Positions 26,401 through 38,365 of a DNA stretch of 64,000 nucleotides are shown here, in pieces. The translations under genes and the position numbers were made by a program. The stretch comes from Ctena decussata (taxonomy: Eukaryota > Mollusca > Bivalvia > Lucinida > Lucinidae). How positions within the stretch are numbered: the first letter of the stretch is position 1; each line of letters begins with the position of its first letter. The notes below the pieces were generated by a model that worked only from the letters and a program-made list of their open reading frames with translations, did not search any database and was not told the origin of the DNA. The stretch lies in assembly GCA_963989385.1 (NCBI GenBank), contig OZ022508.1, positions 54,723,087 to 54,787,086 on the forward strand, written 5' to 3'.

Positions 26401-29400
26401 TTATATAGATATGTGCCTACCGATCGAGGTGCAATGCTTAAGGTCAAGTTCTTGCAGTATGGCGGCCAAGCTTGGCAATATCAAACATAATACCCCGTTT
26501 GGGAGATCACAGTCTAGATTTTGACATATTTGACAGGACATTATATAGATATGTGCCTACCAATCGGGGTGCAATGCTTAAGGTCAAGTTCTTGCAGAAT
26601 GGCGGCCAAGCTTGGCAACATCAAACATAATACCCCGTTTGGGAGATCACAGTCTAGATTTTGACATATTTGATAGGAAATTATATAGATATGTGCCTAC
26701 CAATCGGGGTGCAATGCATAAGGTCAAGTTCTTTCAGAAGTGCGGCCATGCTTTGCAACATCAAACATAATACCCCGTTTGGGAGATCACAGTCTAGATT
26801 TTGACATATTTGACAGAACATTCTATAGATATGTGCCTACCAATCGGGGTGCAATGCTTAAGGTCAAGTTCTTGCAGAATGTCGGCCAAGCTTTGCAACA
26901 TCAAACATAATACCCCGTTTGGGAGATCACAGTCTAGATTTTGACATATTTGACAGGAAATTATATAGATATGTGCCTACCAATCGGGGTGCAATGCTTA
27001 AGGTCAAGTTCTTGCAGAATGGCGGCCAAGCTTTGCAACATCAAACTTAATACCCCGTTTGGGAGATCACAGTCTAGATTTTGACATATTTGATAGGAAA
27101 TTATATAGACATGTGCCTACCAATCGGGGTGCAATGCTTAAGGTCAAGTTCTTGCAGAATGGCGGCCAAGCTTTGCAACATCAAACAAAATACCTCGTTT
27201 GGGAGATCACAGTCTAGAATTTGACATATTTGACAGGAAATTATATAGATATGTGCCTACCAATCGGGGTGCAATGCTTAAGGTCAAGTTCTTGCAGAAT
27301 GGCGGCCAAGCTTTGCAACATCAAACATAATACCTCGTTTGGGAGATCACAGTCTAGATTATGACATATTTAACCGGAAATTATATAGATATGTGACTAC
27401 CAATCGGGGTGCAATGCTTAAGGTCAAGTTCTTGCAGCATGGCGGCCAAGCTTTGCAACATCAAACATAATTCCCCGTTTGGGAGATCACAGTCTAGATT
27501 TTGACATATTTGATAGGAAATTATATAGATATGTGCCTACCAATCGGGGTGCAATGCTTAAGGTCAAGTTCTTGCAGAATGGCGGCCAAGTTTGGCAACA
27601 TCAAACATAATACCCCGTTTGGGAGATCACAGTCTAGATTTTGACATATTTGATAGGAAATTATATCGATATGTGCCTACCAATCGGGGTGCAATGCATA
27701 AGGTCAAGTTCTTGCAGAATGGCGGCCAAGCTTTGCAACATCAAACATAATACCCCGTTTGGGAGATCACAGTCTAGATTTTGACATATTTGACAGGACA
27801 TTATATAGATATGTGCCTTCCAATCGGGGTGCAATGCTTAAGGTCAAGTTCTTGCAGAATGGCGGCCAAGCTTTGCAACATCAAACTTAATACCCCGTTT
27901 GGGAGATCACAGTCTAGATTTTGACATATTTGATAGGAAATTATATAGATATGTGACTACCAATCGGGGTGCAATGCTTAAGGTCAAGTGCTTGCAGAAT
28001 GGCGGCCAAGCTTTGCAACATCAAACATAATACCCCGTTTGGGAGATCACAGTCTAGAATTTGACATATTTGACAGGAAATTATATAGATATGTGCCTAC
28101 CAATCGGGGTGCAATGCTTAAGGTCAAGTTCTTGCAGAATGGCGGCCAAGCTTTGCAACATCAAACATAATACCTCGTTTGGGAGATCACAGTCTAGATT
28201 ATGACATATTTAACCGGAAATTATATAGATATGTATCTACCAATCGGGGTGCAATGCTTAAGGTCAAGTTCTTGCAGAATGGCGGCCAAGCTTTGCAACA
28301 TCAAACATAATACCCCGTTTGGGAGATCACAGTCTAGATTTTGACATATTTGACAGGAAATTATATAGATATGTGCCTACCAATCGGGGTGCAATGCTTA
28401 AGGTCAAGTTCTTGCAGAATGGCGGCCAAGCTTTGCAACATCAAACTTAATACCCCATTTGGGAGATCACAGTCTAGATTTTGACATATTTGATAGGAAA
28501 TTATATAGACATGTGCCTACCAATCGGGGTGCAATGCTTAAGGTCAAGTTCTTGCAGAATGGCGGCCAAGCTCTGCAACATCAAACTTAAGACCCCGTTT
28601 GGGAGATCACAGTCTAGATTTTGACATATTTGATAGGAAATTATATAGATAGGTGCCTACCGATCGGGGTGCAATGCTTAAGGTCAAGTTCTTGCAGAAT
28701 GGCGGCCAAGCTTTGCAACATCAAACAAAATACCTCGTTTGGGAGATCACACTCTAGATTTTGACATATTTGACAGGCAATTTAATAGATATGTGCCTAC
28801 CAATCGGGGTGCAATGCTTAAGGTCAAGTTCTTGCAGAATGGCGGCCAAGCTTTGCAACATCAAACAAAATACCTCGTTTGGGAGATCACGGTATAGATT
28901 TTGACATATTTGACAGGAAATTATATAGATATGTGCCTACCAATCGGGGTGCAATGCTTAAGGTCAAGTTCTTGCAGAATGGCGGCCAAGCTTGGCAACA
29001 TCAAACATAATACCCTGTTTGGGAGATCACAGTCTAGATTTTGACATATTTGACAGGCAATTATATAGATATGTGCCTACCAATCGGGGTGCAATGCTTT
29101 AGGTCAAGTTCTTGCAGAATGGCGGCCAAGCTTTGCAACATCAAACATAATACCCCGTTTGGGAGATCACAGTCTAGATTTTGACATATTTGACAGGACA
29201 TTATATAGATATGTGCCTACCAATCGGGGTGCAATGCTTCAGGTCAAGTTCTTGCAGAATGGCGGCCAAGCTTTGCAACATCAAACAAAATACCTCGTTT
29301 GGGAGATCAGGGTTTGGATTTTGACATATTTGACAGAAAATTATATAGATATGTGCCTACCGATCGGGGTGCAATGCTTAAGGTCAAGTTCTTGCAGAAT

Positions 29401-32400
29401 GGCGGCCAAGCTTGGCAACATCAAACATAATTCCCCGTTTGGAAGATCACAGTCTAGATTTTGACATATTTGACAGGAAATTATATAGATATGTGCCTAC
29501 CAATCGGGGTGCAATGCTTAAGGTCAAGTTCTTGCCAATGGCGGCCAAGCTTTGCAACATCAAACATAAAACCCCGTTTGGGAGATCACAGTCTAGATTT
29601 TGACATATTTGATAGGAAATTATATAAATATGTGCCTACCAATCGGGTTGCAATGCTTAAGGTCAAGTTCTTGCAGAATGGCGGCCAAGCTTTGCAACAT
29701 CAAACAAAATACCTCGTTTGGGAGATCACAGTCTCGATTTTGACATATTTGACAGGACATTATATAGATATGTGCCCACCAATCGGGGTGCAATGCTTAA
29801 GGTCAAGTTCTTGCAGAATGGCGGCCAAGCTTGGCAACATCAAACATAATACCCCATTTGGGAGATCACAGTCTAGATTTTGACATATTTGATAGGAAAT
29901 TATATAGATATGTGCCTACCAATCGGGATGCAATGCTTAAGGTCAAGTTTTTGCAGAATGGCGGCCAAGCTTTGCAATATAAAACTTAATACCCCGTTTG
30001 GGAGATCACAGTCTAGATTTTGACATATTTGATAGGAAATTATATAGATATGTGCCTACCAATCGGGGTGCAATGCTTAAGGTCAAGTTCTTGCAGAATG
30101 GCGGCCAAGCTTTGCAACATCAAACAAAATACCTCGTTTGGGAGATCCGGGTTTGGATTTTGACATATTTGACAGGAAATTATATAGATATGTGCCTACC
30201 AATCGGGGTGCAATGCTTAAGGTCAAGTTCTTGCAGAATGGCGGCCAAGCTTGGCAACATCAAACATAATACCCCGTTTGGGAGATCACAGTCTAGATTT
30301 TGACATATTTGATAGGAAATTATATAAATATGTGCCTACCAATCGGGTTGCAATGCTTAAGGTCAAGTTCTTGCAGAATGGCGGCCAAGCTTTGCAACAT
30401 CAAACAAAATACCTCGTTTGGGAGATCACAGTCTAGATTTTGACATATTTGATAGGAAATTATATAAATATGTGCCTACCAATCGGGTTGCAATGCTTAA
30501 GGTCAAGTTCTTTCAGAATGGCGGCCAAGCTTGGCAACATCAAACATAATACCCCATTTGGGAGATCACAGTCTAGATTTTGACATATTTGACAGGCAAT
30601 TATATAGATATGTGCCTACCAATCGGGATGCAATGCTTAAGGTCAAGTTTTTGCAGAATGGCGGCCAAGCTTTGCAATATAAAACTTAATACCCCGTTTG
30701 GGAGATCACAGTCTAGATTTTGACATATTTGATAGGAAATTATATAGATATGTGCCTACCAATCGGGGTGCAATGCTTAAGGTCAAGTTCTTGCAGAATG
30801 GCGGCCAAGCTTTGCAACATCAAACAAAATACCTCGTTTGGGAGATCACAGTCTAGATTTTGACATATTTGATAGGAAATTATATAGATATGTGCCTACC
30901 AATCGGGGTGCAGTGCTTAAGGTCAAGTTCTTGCAGAATGGCGGCCAAGCTTTGCAACATCAAACAAAATACCTCGTTTGGGAGATCACAGTCTAGATTT
31001 TGACATATTTGACAGGACATTATATAGATATGTGCCTACCAATCGGGGTGCAATGCTTAAGGTCAAGTTCTTGCAGAATGGCGGACAAGCTTTGCAACAT
31101 CAAACTTAATACCCCGTTTGGGAGATCACAGTCTAGATTTTGACATATTTGATAGGAAATTATATAGATATGTGCCTACCAATCGGGGTGCAATGCTTAA
31201 TGTCAAGTTCTTGCAGAATGGCGGCCAAGCTTTGCAACATCAAACAAAATACCTCGTTCGGGAGATCACAGTCTAGATTTTGACATATTTGACAGGAAAT
31301 TATATAGATATGTGCCTACCAATCGGGGTGCAATGCTTAAGGTCAAGTTCTTGCAGAATGGCGGCCAAGCTTTGCAACATCAAACAAAATACCTCGTTCG
31401 GGAGATCACAGTCTAGATTTTGACATATTTGACAGGCAATTATATAGATATGTGCCTATCAAACGGGGTGCAATGCTTAAGGACAAGTTCTGGCCAATGG
31501 CGGCCAAGCTTTGCAACATCAAACATAATACCCCGTTTGGGAGATCACAGTCTAGATTTTGACATATTTGATAGGAAATTATATAGATATGTGCCTACCA
31601 ATCGGGGTGCAATGCTTAAGGTCAAGTTCTTGCAGAATGGCGGCCAAGCTTTGCAACATCAAACAAAATACCTCGTTCGGGAGATCACAGTCTAGATTTT
31701 GACATATTTGATAGGAAATTATATAGATATGTGCCTACCAATCGGGGTGCAATGCTTCAGGTCAAGTTCTTGCAGAATGGCGGCCAAGCTTTGCAACATC
31801 AAACAAAATACCTCGTTCGGGAGATCACAGTCTAGATTTTGACATATTTGATAGGAAATTATATAGATATGTGCCTACCAAACGGGGTGCAATGCTTAAG
31901 GTCAAGTTCTGGCCAATGGCGGCCAAGCTTTGCAACATCAAACATAATACCCCGTTTGGGAGATCACAGTCTAGATTTTGACATATTTGATAGGAAATTA
32001 TATAGATATGTGCCTACCAATCGGGGTGGAATGCTTAAGGTCAAGTTCTTGCAGAATGGCGGCCAAGCTTTGCAACATCAAACAAAATACCTCGTTTGGG
32101 AGATCACGGTATAGATTTTGACATATTTGACAGGAAATTATATAGATATGTGCCTACCAATCGGGATGCAATGCTTAAGGTCAAGTTCTTGCAGAATGGC
32201 GGCCAAGCTTGACAACATCAAACATAATACCCCGTTTGGGAGATCACAGTCTAGATTTTGACATATTTGACAGGAAATTATATAGATATGTGCCTACCAA
32301 TCGGGGTGCAATGCATCAGGTCAAGTTCTTGCAGAATGGCGGCCAAGCTTTGCAACATCAAACATAATACCCCGTTTGGGAGATCACAGTCTAGATTTTG

Positions 32401-33325
32401 ACATATTTGATATTTGACAGGAAATTATTTAGATATGTGCCTTCCAATCGGGGTGCAATGCTTAAGGTGAAGTTCCTGCAGTATAGCGGCAAACCTTTGC
32501 AATAAGAAACATAACCCCGTTTGGGAGATCACAGTCTCGATTTTGACATATTTGATAGGAAATTATATAGAATGTGCCTACCAACTGGGGTGCAATGCCT
32601 AAGATCAAGTTATTGCAGAATGCCTGCAAGCTTTGCAATAACAAACATAACCCCGTTTGGGAGATCACAGTCTAGATTTTGACATATTTGATAGGAAATT
32701 ATATAGAATGTGCCTTCCAATCGGGGTGCAATGCTTAAGGTCAAGTTCTTGCAGAATGGCTGCCAAGCTTTGCAACATCAAACATAATACCTCGTTTGGG
32801 AGACCACAGTCCAGATTTTGAAATATTTGACAGAAATTATATAGATATGTGCCCTCCAATCGGGGTGCAATGCTTAAGGTCAAGTTTTTTCAGAATGGCG
32901 GCCAAGCTTGGCAACAACAAACATAATACCCCGTTTGGGAGATCACAGTCTAGATTTTGACATATTTGATAGGAATTTATATAGATATGTGCCTACCAAT
33001 CGGGGTGCAATGCTTAAGGTCAAGTTCTTGCAGAATGGCGGCCAAGCTTTGAACGTCAAACATTATACCTCGTTTGGGAGATCACAGTCTAGATTTTGAA
33101 ATATTTGACAGGAAATTATACAGATATGTGCCTACCAATCGGGGTGCAATGCTTAAGGTCAAGTTCTTGCAGAATGGCGGCCAAGCTTTGCAACATCAAA
33201 CATAATACACCGTTTGGGAGATCACAGTCTAGATTTTGACATATTTGACAGGAAATTATATAGATATGTGCCTACCAATCGGGGTGCAATGCTTAAGGTC
33301 AAGTTCTTGCAGAATGGCGGCCAAG

Positions 33326-34019
33326 AATGGTAGGTAAGTTAATAATTATTTCTAGCAATAATAATATTAATAATTATAATACAAAAATCAGTTACAGTAT
33401 GTAGATTGCCAATGGTACAGTATATATAATAAAACAACAACAAAAAACTTAAACTATTATCATTCTCATCATACTAGCACGCACGCATGCATAAAATTAT
33501 ATACTCTTTGAAGCAAAATATTGATAACGATTAATCCATAATTGACAAATCACAGTCTATAACCAACAAAACTATAGTGTCAGTTCTTGTAAAAACAAAT
33601 GAACTTTGACCAATTCACGGTTTTCAAAAGGTGTCAAAAACATGTATAATGTAACCAAACTGCTCAAAACACAGGTTTCGCAATTTAATTAAACTGAAGT
33701 CTTTTTGGTCTCTAAAGTGATCCTTGAAACAAAATTTCATCTTCAAATCTTGCATATTTTCTTGTTCTTGCGATTATAATAATGGCTAATGTATTAAATT
33801 ACTGAGCACTTGACTTACTTAACAAAAAAAGTAATAATAGATAAATAGAAATTATATAAAAATAAGTAAATAAAGTTTAAGAAAGTAAAATTAAAAATAA
33901 CATATCAAAAATATGCAATAAAATAAAGTAGTTAGTTAATGATAATACATGAAAATATTTGTGAAATATATTCAATTTTCATTTTTTTTTCTTTCTCCCT
34001 AAGTTCTTTTTGTTTTTAA

Positions 34020-34050
<31 letters not shown>

Positions 34051-34375
34051 TTTTTGCCTTTTTTTCTTTTTTCTCTTTTTCTTTTCTTTCTTTCTTTTCT
34101 TTTTTTTTAATTAATATTTGAGTATTCTTTGACTGCTAATCAGCCAATTATATTTTACAAATTATAGAATATACTGGTCTGATCTCTTACATTTTGACTG
34201 ATGCCTGAATTTATCCTACTGGGCCCCTCAGGCAGGCAGTGATTTCAGCACTGCATTGTATTATGACCCTAATAATGAGGTGATTAGGAGGTGTCTTTGA
34301 TTTTCTTATCACTTGTTTATTGGAGGGGATTAGCTTGGGGGTTGGGGTCAAAATGATAGAACAAAATCCAGGCCT
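33326..34375. other. 1.05-kb AT-rich insertion in the satellite, flanked by a 33-bp direct repeat
   Basis: The array stops after GGCGGCCAAG (33325) and restarts at TTAAGGTCAAG (34376). The 33 bp immediately before the insert (33293-33325) are identical to the 33 bp immediately after it (34376-34408). The insert is strongly AT-rich, with A-rich repeats around 33830-33950 and a T/C-rich tract around 33980-34110. No ORF, tRNA-like motif or terminal inverted repeat was seen. Confidence 0.75.
33978..34111 (+). repeat. Polypyrimidine (T/C) low-complexity tract
   Basis: About 130 bp consist almost only of T with scattered C and G, within the AT-rich insert. The exact length is uncertain because of the homopolymer runs. 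Confidence 0.85.
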
Positions 34376-35580
34376 TTAAGGTCAAGTTCTTGCAGAATGG
34401 CGGCCAAGCTTTGCAACATCAAACATAATACCTCGTTTAGGGTTTAAAACAGTCTAGATTTTGACATATTTGACAGGAAATTATATAGATATGTGCCTAC
34501 CAATCGGGTGCAATGCTTAAGGTCAAGTTCTTGCAGAATGGCGGTCAAGCTTTGCAACCTCAAACATAATACCCCGTTTGGGAGATCACCGTCTAGATTT
34601 TGACATATGTGACAGGAAATTATATAGATATGTGCCTATTAATCGGGGTGCAATGCTTAAGGTCAAGCTCTTGCAGAATGGCGGCAAAGCTTTGCAACAT
34701 CAAACATAATACCCCGTTTGGGAGATCACAGTCTAGATTTTGACATTTTCAACAGGAAATAATATACATATGTGCCTACCAATTAGGGTTCGATGCTTAA
34801 GGTCAAGTTCTTGCAGAATGGCTGCCAATCTTTGCAACATGAAACATCACAGTCTAGATTTTGACATGTTCATATACACCGTTTGGGAGATTACGGTTTA
34901 GAATCTGACATGTTTAATTGGAAATTATATAAATATGTGCCTACCAATCGGGGTGCAACGTTTAAGGTCAAATTCTTGTAAAATAGCTGCCAAGCTTTGC
35001 AACATGAAGTAAATACCCCGTTTGGGAGATTACAGTCTAGAATTTGACATGTTCAATAGGAAATTATGTGGAGATGTGCCAACCAATCGGGGTGCAATGC
35101 TTAAGGTCAAGCTTTTCAACATCAAACACAATACACCGTTTGGGAGATCACAGTCTAAATTTTGACATGTTCAATAGAAAATTATATAGAGCTGTACCTA
35201 CCAATCGTGGTGCTATGCTTGCAAAATGGCGGCCAAGCTTTTCAACATCAAACATAATACCCCGTCTGGAAAATCACAGTCTAGATTTTGACATGTTTGA
35301 CAGGAAATTATATAGATATGTGCCTACCAATTAGGGTGTAATACTGGAGGTCAAGTTCTTGCAGAATGGCTGCCAAGCTTTGCAATATCAAACATAATAC
35401 CCCGTTTGGAAGATCACAGTCTAGATTTTGACATGTTCAACAGGAAATTATATAGATATGTACCTACCAATCGGGGTGTAATTCTTAAGGTCAAGTTCTT
35501 GCAGAAAAGCGGCATAGCATTGCAACATCAAACATAATACCCCGTTTGGGAGATCACAGTCTAGAATTTGACGTGTTCAG
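34376..35580 (+). repeat. Divergent right edge of the satellite array
   Basis: About eight to nine degraded monomers follow the AT-rich insert. They retain GGTCAAGTTCTTGCAGAATG, CATCAAACATAATACCCCG and GATCACAGTCTAGA but contain indels and truncated units. From about 34740 onward they carry ACATGTTCAATAGGAAATT or ACATTTTCAACAGG instead of the central ACATATTTGACAGG, like the left edge. Satellite similarity ends near 35580. Confidence 0.88.
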
Positions 35581-36402
35581 AATCTTTGCACTATGACAAC
35601 AAAAGCTTAGGCTTGCCAATGGGGGCAGCAAAGACTGGTCAGACTGAAAATATGTGCATGATAATCAGTTTTTTAAGCATTTTGTATGTTTTGTTGTGCT
35701 TAGTCTCATTTGCATTATGAATTATGTATGGAAGGAACTTAGTTCTTATTGTTTTATTGGTTTATAAAAAATTATAAAATTTTCATGAACTGTCAGAATA
35801 AACAATTAATAAAGATAAAGAAAGTGCAAATATCTGTTCTCATTCTGTTGTCACTTTAATTATTTGTCAGCAGGTTTCTCAATTGGACTAAGAAAACCGA
35901 TTCAGATTCCGAGTGACATCCTCTTTATATGGTTTAATGAAAACTTAAAAAACTTTCTTAGACACAGTGAGAAACACTGATGGCGGCAATTCAGTCCCTG
36001 TACTATAATAACCTATACTGAGATTGAAAGCTACAAACAAACTTGGTAAACGCAGCTCAGATCCTGAGGCATGGAACACCCACACTGTTTGCTTGTTTGC
36101 CTGCATTACTGGGTCCATTCATCATGGTTAAAGCAATCTGATCAAGATTCAGTAGAATATCAGTAACTTTATGTGTCCCTGTTTTGACTGATGATGATCA
36201 TGAAAATGGCATTGGTGAACTGACAGGTATTCAGAGCAAAGCAATACCTAAACCTTTGTGTCCATCTTCCTTTTAATCTCTGTATCTAATTCTCTAATAG
36301 CTCTCAGTTGAGTCCTGCTATCTGACTATCAGGTGCTATTGACAGTCCCACTCCCCAGCCCCACATACATATGAAATACAATATCAACAGACACCTAAAG
36401 AG
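35581..36402. other. Intergenic, nothing recognised
   Basis: This is AT-rich unique-looking sequence without convincing coding potential, RNA motifs or repeats that I can identify. Confidence 0.5.
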
Positions 36403-36629
36403 CTGGGGCCGTATTCATAAAGCCACTTAAGTCGTTGCTATGCGGTTGCTAAGGCTAAATATCTATAAAGGCGATTCCCTACAACTATGAAATTTGGTCT
36501 GGAGGAACAGTCTTACAAAGACTGTTCCTCCAGACCAAATTTCATAGTTGTAGGGAAACTTCTTCAAAGAAATTTAGCCTTAGCAACGGCATAGCAACCA
36601 CTTAACTCGTTTTATGAATACGGCCCCAG
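36403..36629. mobile_element. Long palindromic MITE with CTGGGGCCGTATTCATAAA-type ends
   Basis: The element begins CTGGGGCCGTATTCATAAA and ends TTTATGAATACGGCCCCAG. The inner arms are also complementary: CCCTACAACTATGAAATTTG with CAAATTTCATAGTTGTAGGG, then GTCTGGAGGAACAGTCTT with its complement. The whole 227 bp can fold on itself. It has no coding capacity. Similar GGCCGTATTCATAAA-type MITEs are widespread in marine invertebrate genomes. Confidence 0.88.
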
Positions 36630-37440
36630 GAAAGTATTACCCCAAACTGATTTAACTTTGCTGACAATTGTCAATCTGACCTGACATGGTTCTGTGCCTG
36701 ACACAGGTTTGCATGTCTGTTTACCAGGAAATATGAGGAATGGATGAGTAAAACTGACTTTCACACCCCTTTCAACAGTATTATAGTGATACAGAAATAA
36801 AACTAGGATGATGGTCTCTGTGAGATGGAAGCCTGTTTATGGAATGAAGAATTTGGCTATGGCAGTATTCAAACCTTGTACCACTGGTACATAAAGCCAC
36901 TGCTTAATCAACTGCACTATTTAGGAACCCTAAAAGAAGCTGGCAAATGTTTCGGAACAAAAGGCAGTCTTCCAAAACAAAGAACAGCGTTCCCAAACAA
37001 AGAGCAGCCATAAAGAAGGTATGTTATTTTCTTTCACACAAGCAATTTTGAGCCAAGTCAGACAATGCAGCAGAGCTACAGTCCCTTAAAGTTTCCATGT
37101 ACATGTATTTTGAAAAGGTTTGCCCTTGGGCCAGAAGATACATCTTTCAATTCAGTCATCTTTCGGAAACTTATGTTAATGAGAACATTGGCAAGTATGC
37201 ATTTTAATCTATCAAACTGATAACAACAGTTATTGCTTTGCTTATAATGCAAATTACAATAGGTCAACGAAATATATGCTTAATTTTTCAACAGATATTC
37301 TTGAAACTTATGTACAATACTGATATGCGCGAAGGCCTTGAACAAATTCCAGTTTGAGCAAAATCAGACAATTCACTCCAGATTTATGGCCTCTTGAAAG
37401 TCCTTCGACTTAAAATGGGAAAAGGATAATTAAGTTTTCA
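36630..37440. other. Intergenic, no gene supported
   Basis: A 62-codon open frame at 36825-37013 and a minus-strand one at 37076-37267 show no family features. I see no tRNA or clear transposon. Confidence 0.45.
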
Positions 37441-37690
37441 AGCATGACTCTGTATCTCAACTTTCATAAGCCTATGACCGTTCAACATTTGCACATGAAC
37501 GAAAATGCTCCAGGTGGCTTCCCACAAAACTGGGTCATAATTACATACTTTATAGAAACTGACTTTATGTTTAATTTTTTTAAGGTCAGCTCCTGTATCT
37601 TAGCTTCCATAAACCTGAGGCATTTTAAAATTCGCCTATGCATGCACGAGACCACTCCATGTCACCTCCCACAAAACTAGACCATATCTA
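37441..37690 (+). repeat. Degenerate ~120-bp repeat, two units
   Basis: Two diverged units share CTCTGTATCTCAACTTTCATAA- and CTGTATCTTAGCTTCCATAAA-like starts, then CCTATGACCGTT/CCTGAGGCATTT, and end in CCCACAAAACT followed by a GACCATA/GGTCATA segment. Related units occur around 39405-39500, 39530-39600 and 39940-40080. It looks like an old interspersed tandem repeat rather than a gene. Confidence 0.55.
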
Positions 37691-37720
37691 TGGGGCCCCA
37701 TAATACTATTTATTCCCCAT

Positions 37721-38078
37721 TTATGGATATCCATTAATCAATTTTTTGGATAGGCATAATTCAGTTTATGGATATCCAAAAATACCGCATAAATATTGGA
37801 TATCCATAATTAGAATTATGGATATCCTTAAATAAAATTATGAATATCAAATATTCAGGCTTATATGGATATCCAAAATCAAATTATGGCTAATCCAAAC
37901 ACCAAATCAGTATTGATATCCAAAAATATTTCTTACTTTTGGGTTATCCATAATTTTATTCTTGGATATCCATGAATCCATTTTTGGATATCCATAAATA
38001 ATTATGGCTACCAATATTATTTTTGGATATCCAAAAATGAATAATCAATATCTCTAAATGAAATTATAGATATCCATA
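37721..38078. repeat. Degenerate short tandem-like repeat rich in GGATATCC
   Basis: The palindromic core GGATATCC (or a one-base variant) recurs about nine times at irregular 20-50-bp spacing, usually as TTATGGATATCCATAATT or TTTTGGATATCCAAAAAT. It directly precedes the retrotransposon 3' fragment at 38090. A matching tract lies at 41681-42147 next to another copy of the same retrotransposon. Confidence 0.75.
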
Positions 38079-38089
38079 CTAGTAAATAG

Positions 38090-38365
38090 AATTATTCTAT
38101 TCTATCCCATAACCTTACTAGGTCGTTGGGGCACCACAGATGACTTTGAACCAATTCCTTTTCACCTTGTCCTGTTTTCAGCTGCCCTAGTCAAGCTGGC
38201 AAAATCCGTCCCTTTCCACTCTTTAATATTGTCTTCCCACCTCTTCTTCTGCATACCTCTTCTTTTTCCTTTCACTGTGCCCTGTAGAATCGTCCTTGCT
38301 AAACCAGAAGACCTTGAGACGTAGCCAGACCACCTTAGTTTCCATTTCTTGACCAGCATTAGGAG
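38090..38365 (-). mobile_element. 3' fragment of a non-LTR retrotransposon (same family as 42239-43340)
   Basis: On the minus strand, residues LRWSGYVSRSSGLARTILQG and RWEDNIKEW match the C-terminus of the longer copy at 42274-42636. Both copies end in the same 3' sequence, reading GTTATGGGATAGAATAGAAT on the minus strand, a short AGAAT-repeat tail. The 5' truncation point is near 38365. A frame change is visible at KGKRRGMQKK where the other copy has KGKRRRGRQKK. It is a dead, 5'-truncated copy. Confidence 0.85.

Larger units (their letters stand above)
5031..33325 (+). repeat. Main satellite DNA array, 140-bp monomer, about 200 copies
   Basis: Monomers follow head to tail at 140 bp, seen directly because the text realigns every seven 60-base lines (3 monomers = 420 bp). 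A typical monomer contains, in order, GATTTTGACATATTTGA, CAGGAAATTATATAGATATG, TGCCTACCAATCGGGGTGCA, ATGCTTAAGGTCAAGTTCTT, GCAGAATGGCGGCCAAGCTT, and GTTTGGGAGATCACAGTCTA. Most monomers carry one TCTAGA, and those reading CCAAGCTT carry one AAGCTT. Variant positions recur in blocks, for example TTAATACCCC against AAAATACCTC, or GATAGGAAATT against GACAGGACATT. Excluding the 706-bp MITE at 6952-7657, about 27.6 kb is satellite. Because 140 is not a multiple of three, reading frames cycle every three monomers and create spurious ORFs up to 140 codons. I see no real gene in the array. The monomer length is close to one nucleosome, and the size and homogeneity are compatible with a heterochromatic or centromere-associated satellite, which is inference. 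Confidence 0.97.

Noticed and set aside
5031..33325. CRISPR-like array (regular repeats)
   Set aside because: There are no unique spacers. The whole 140-bp unit is repeated, the setting is eukaryotic, and no cas genes are present.
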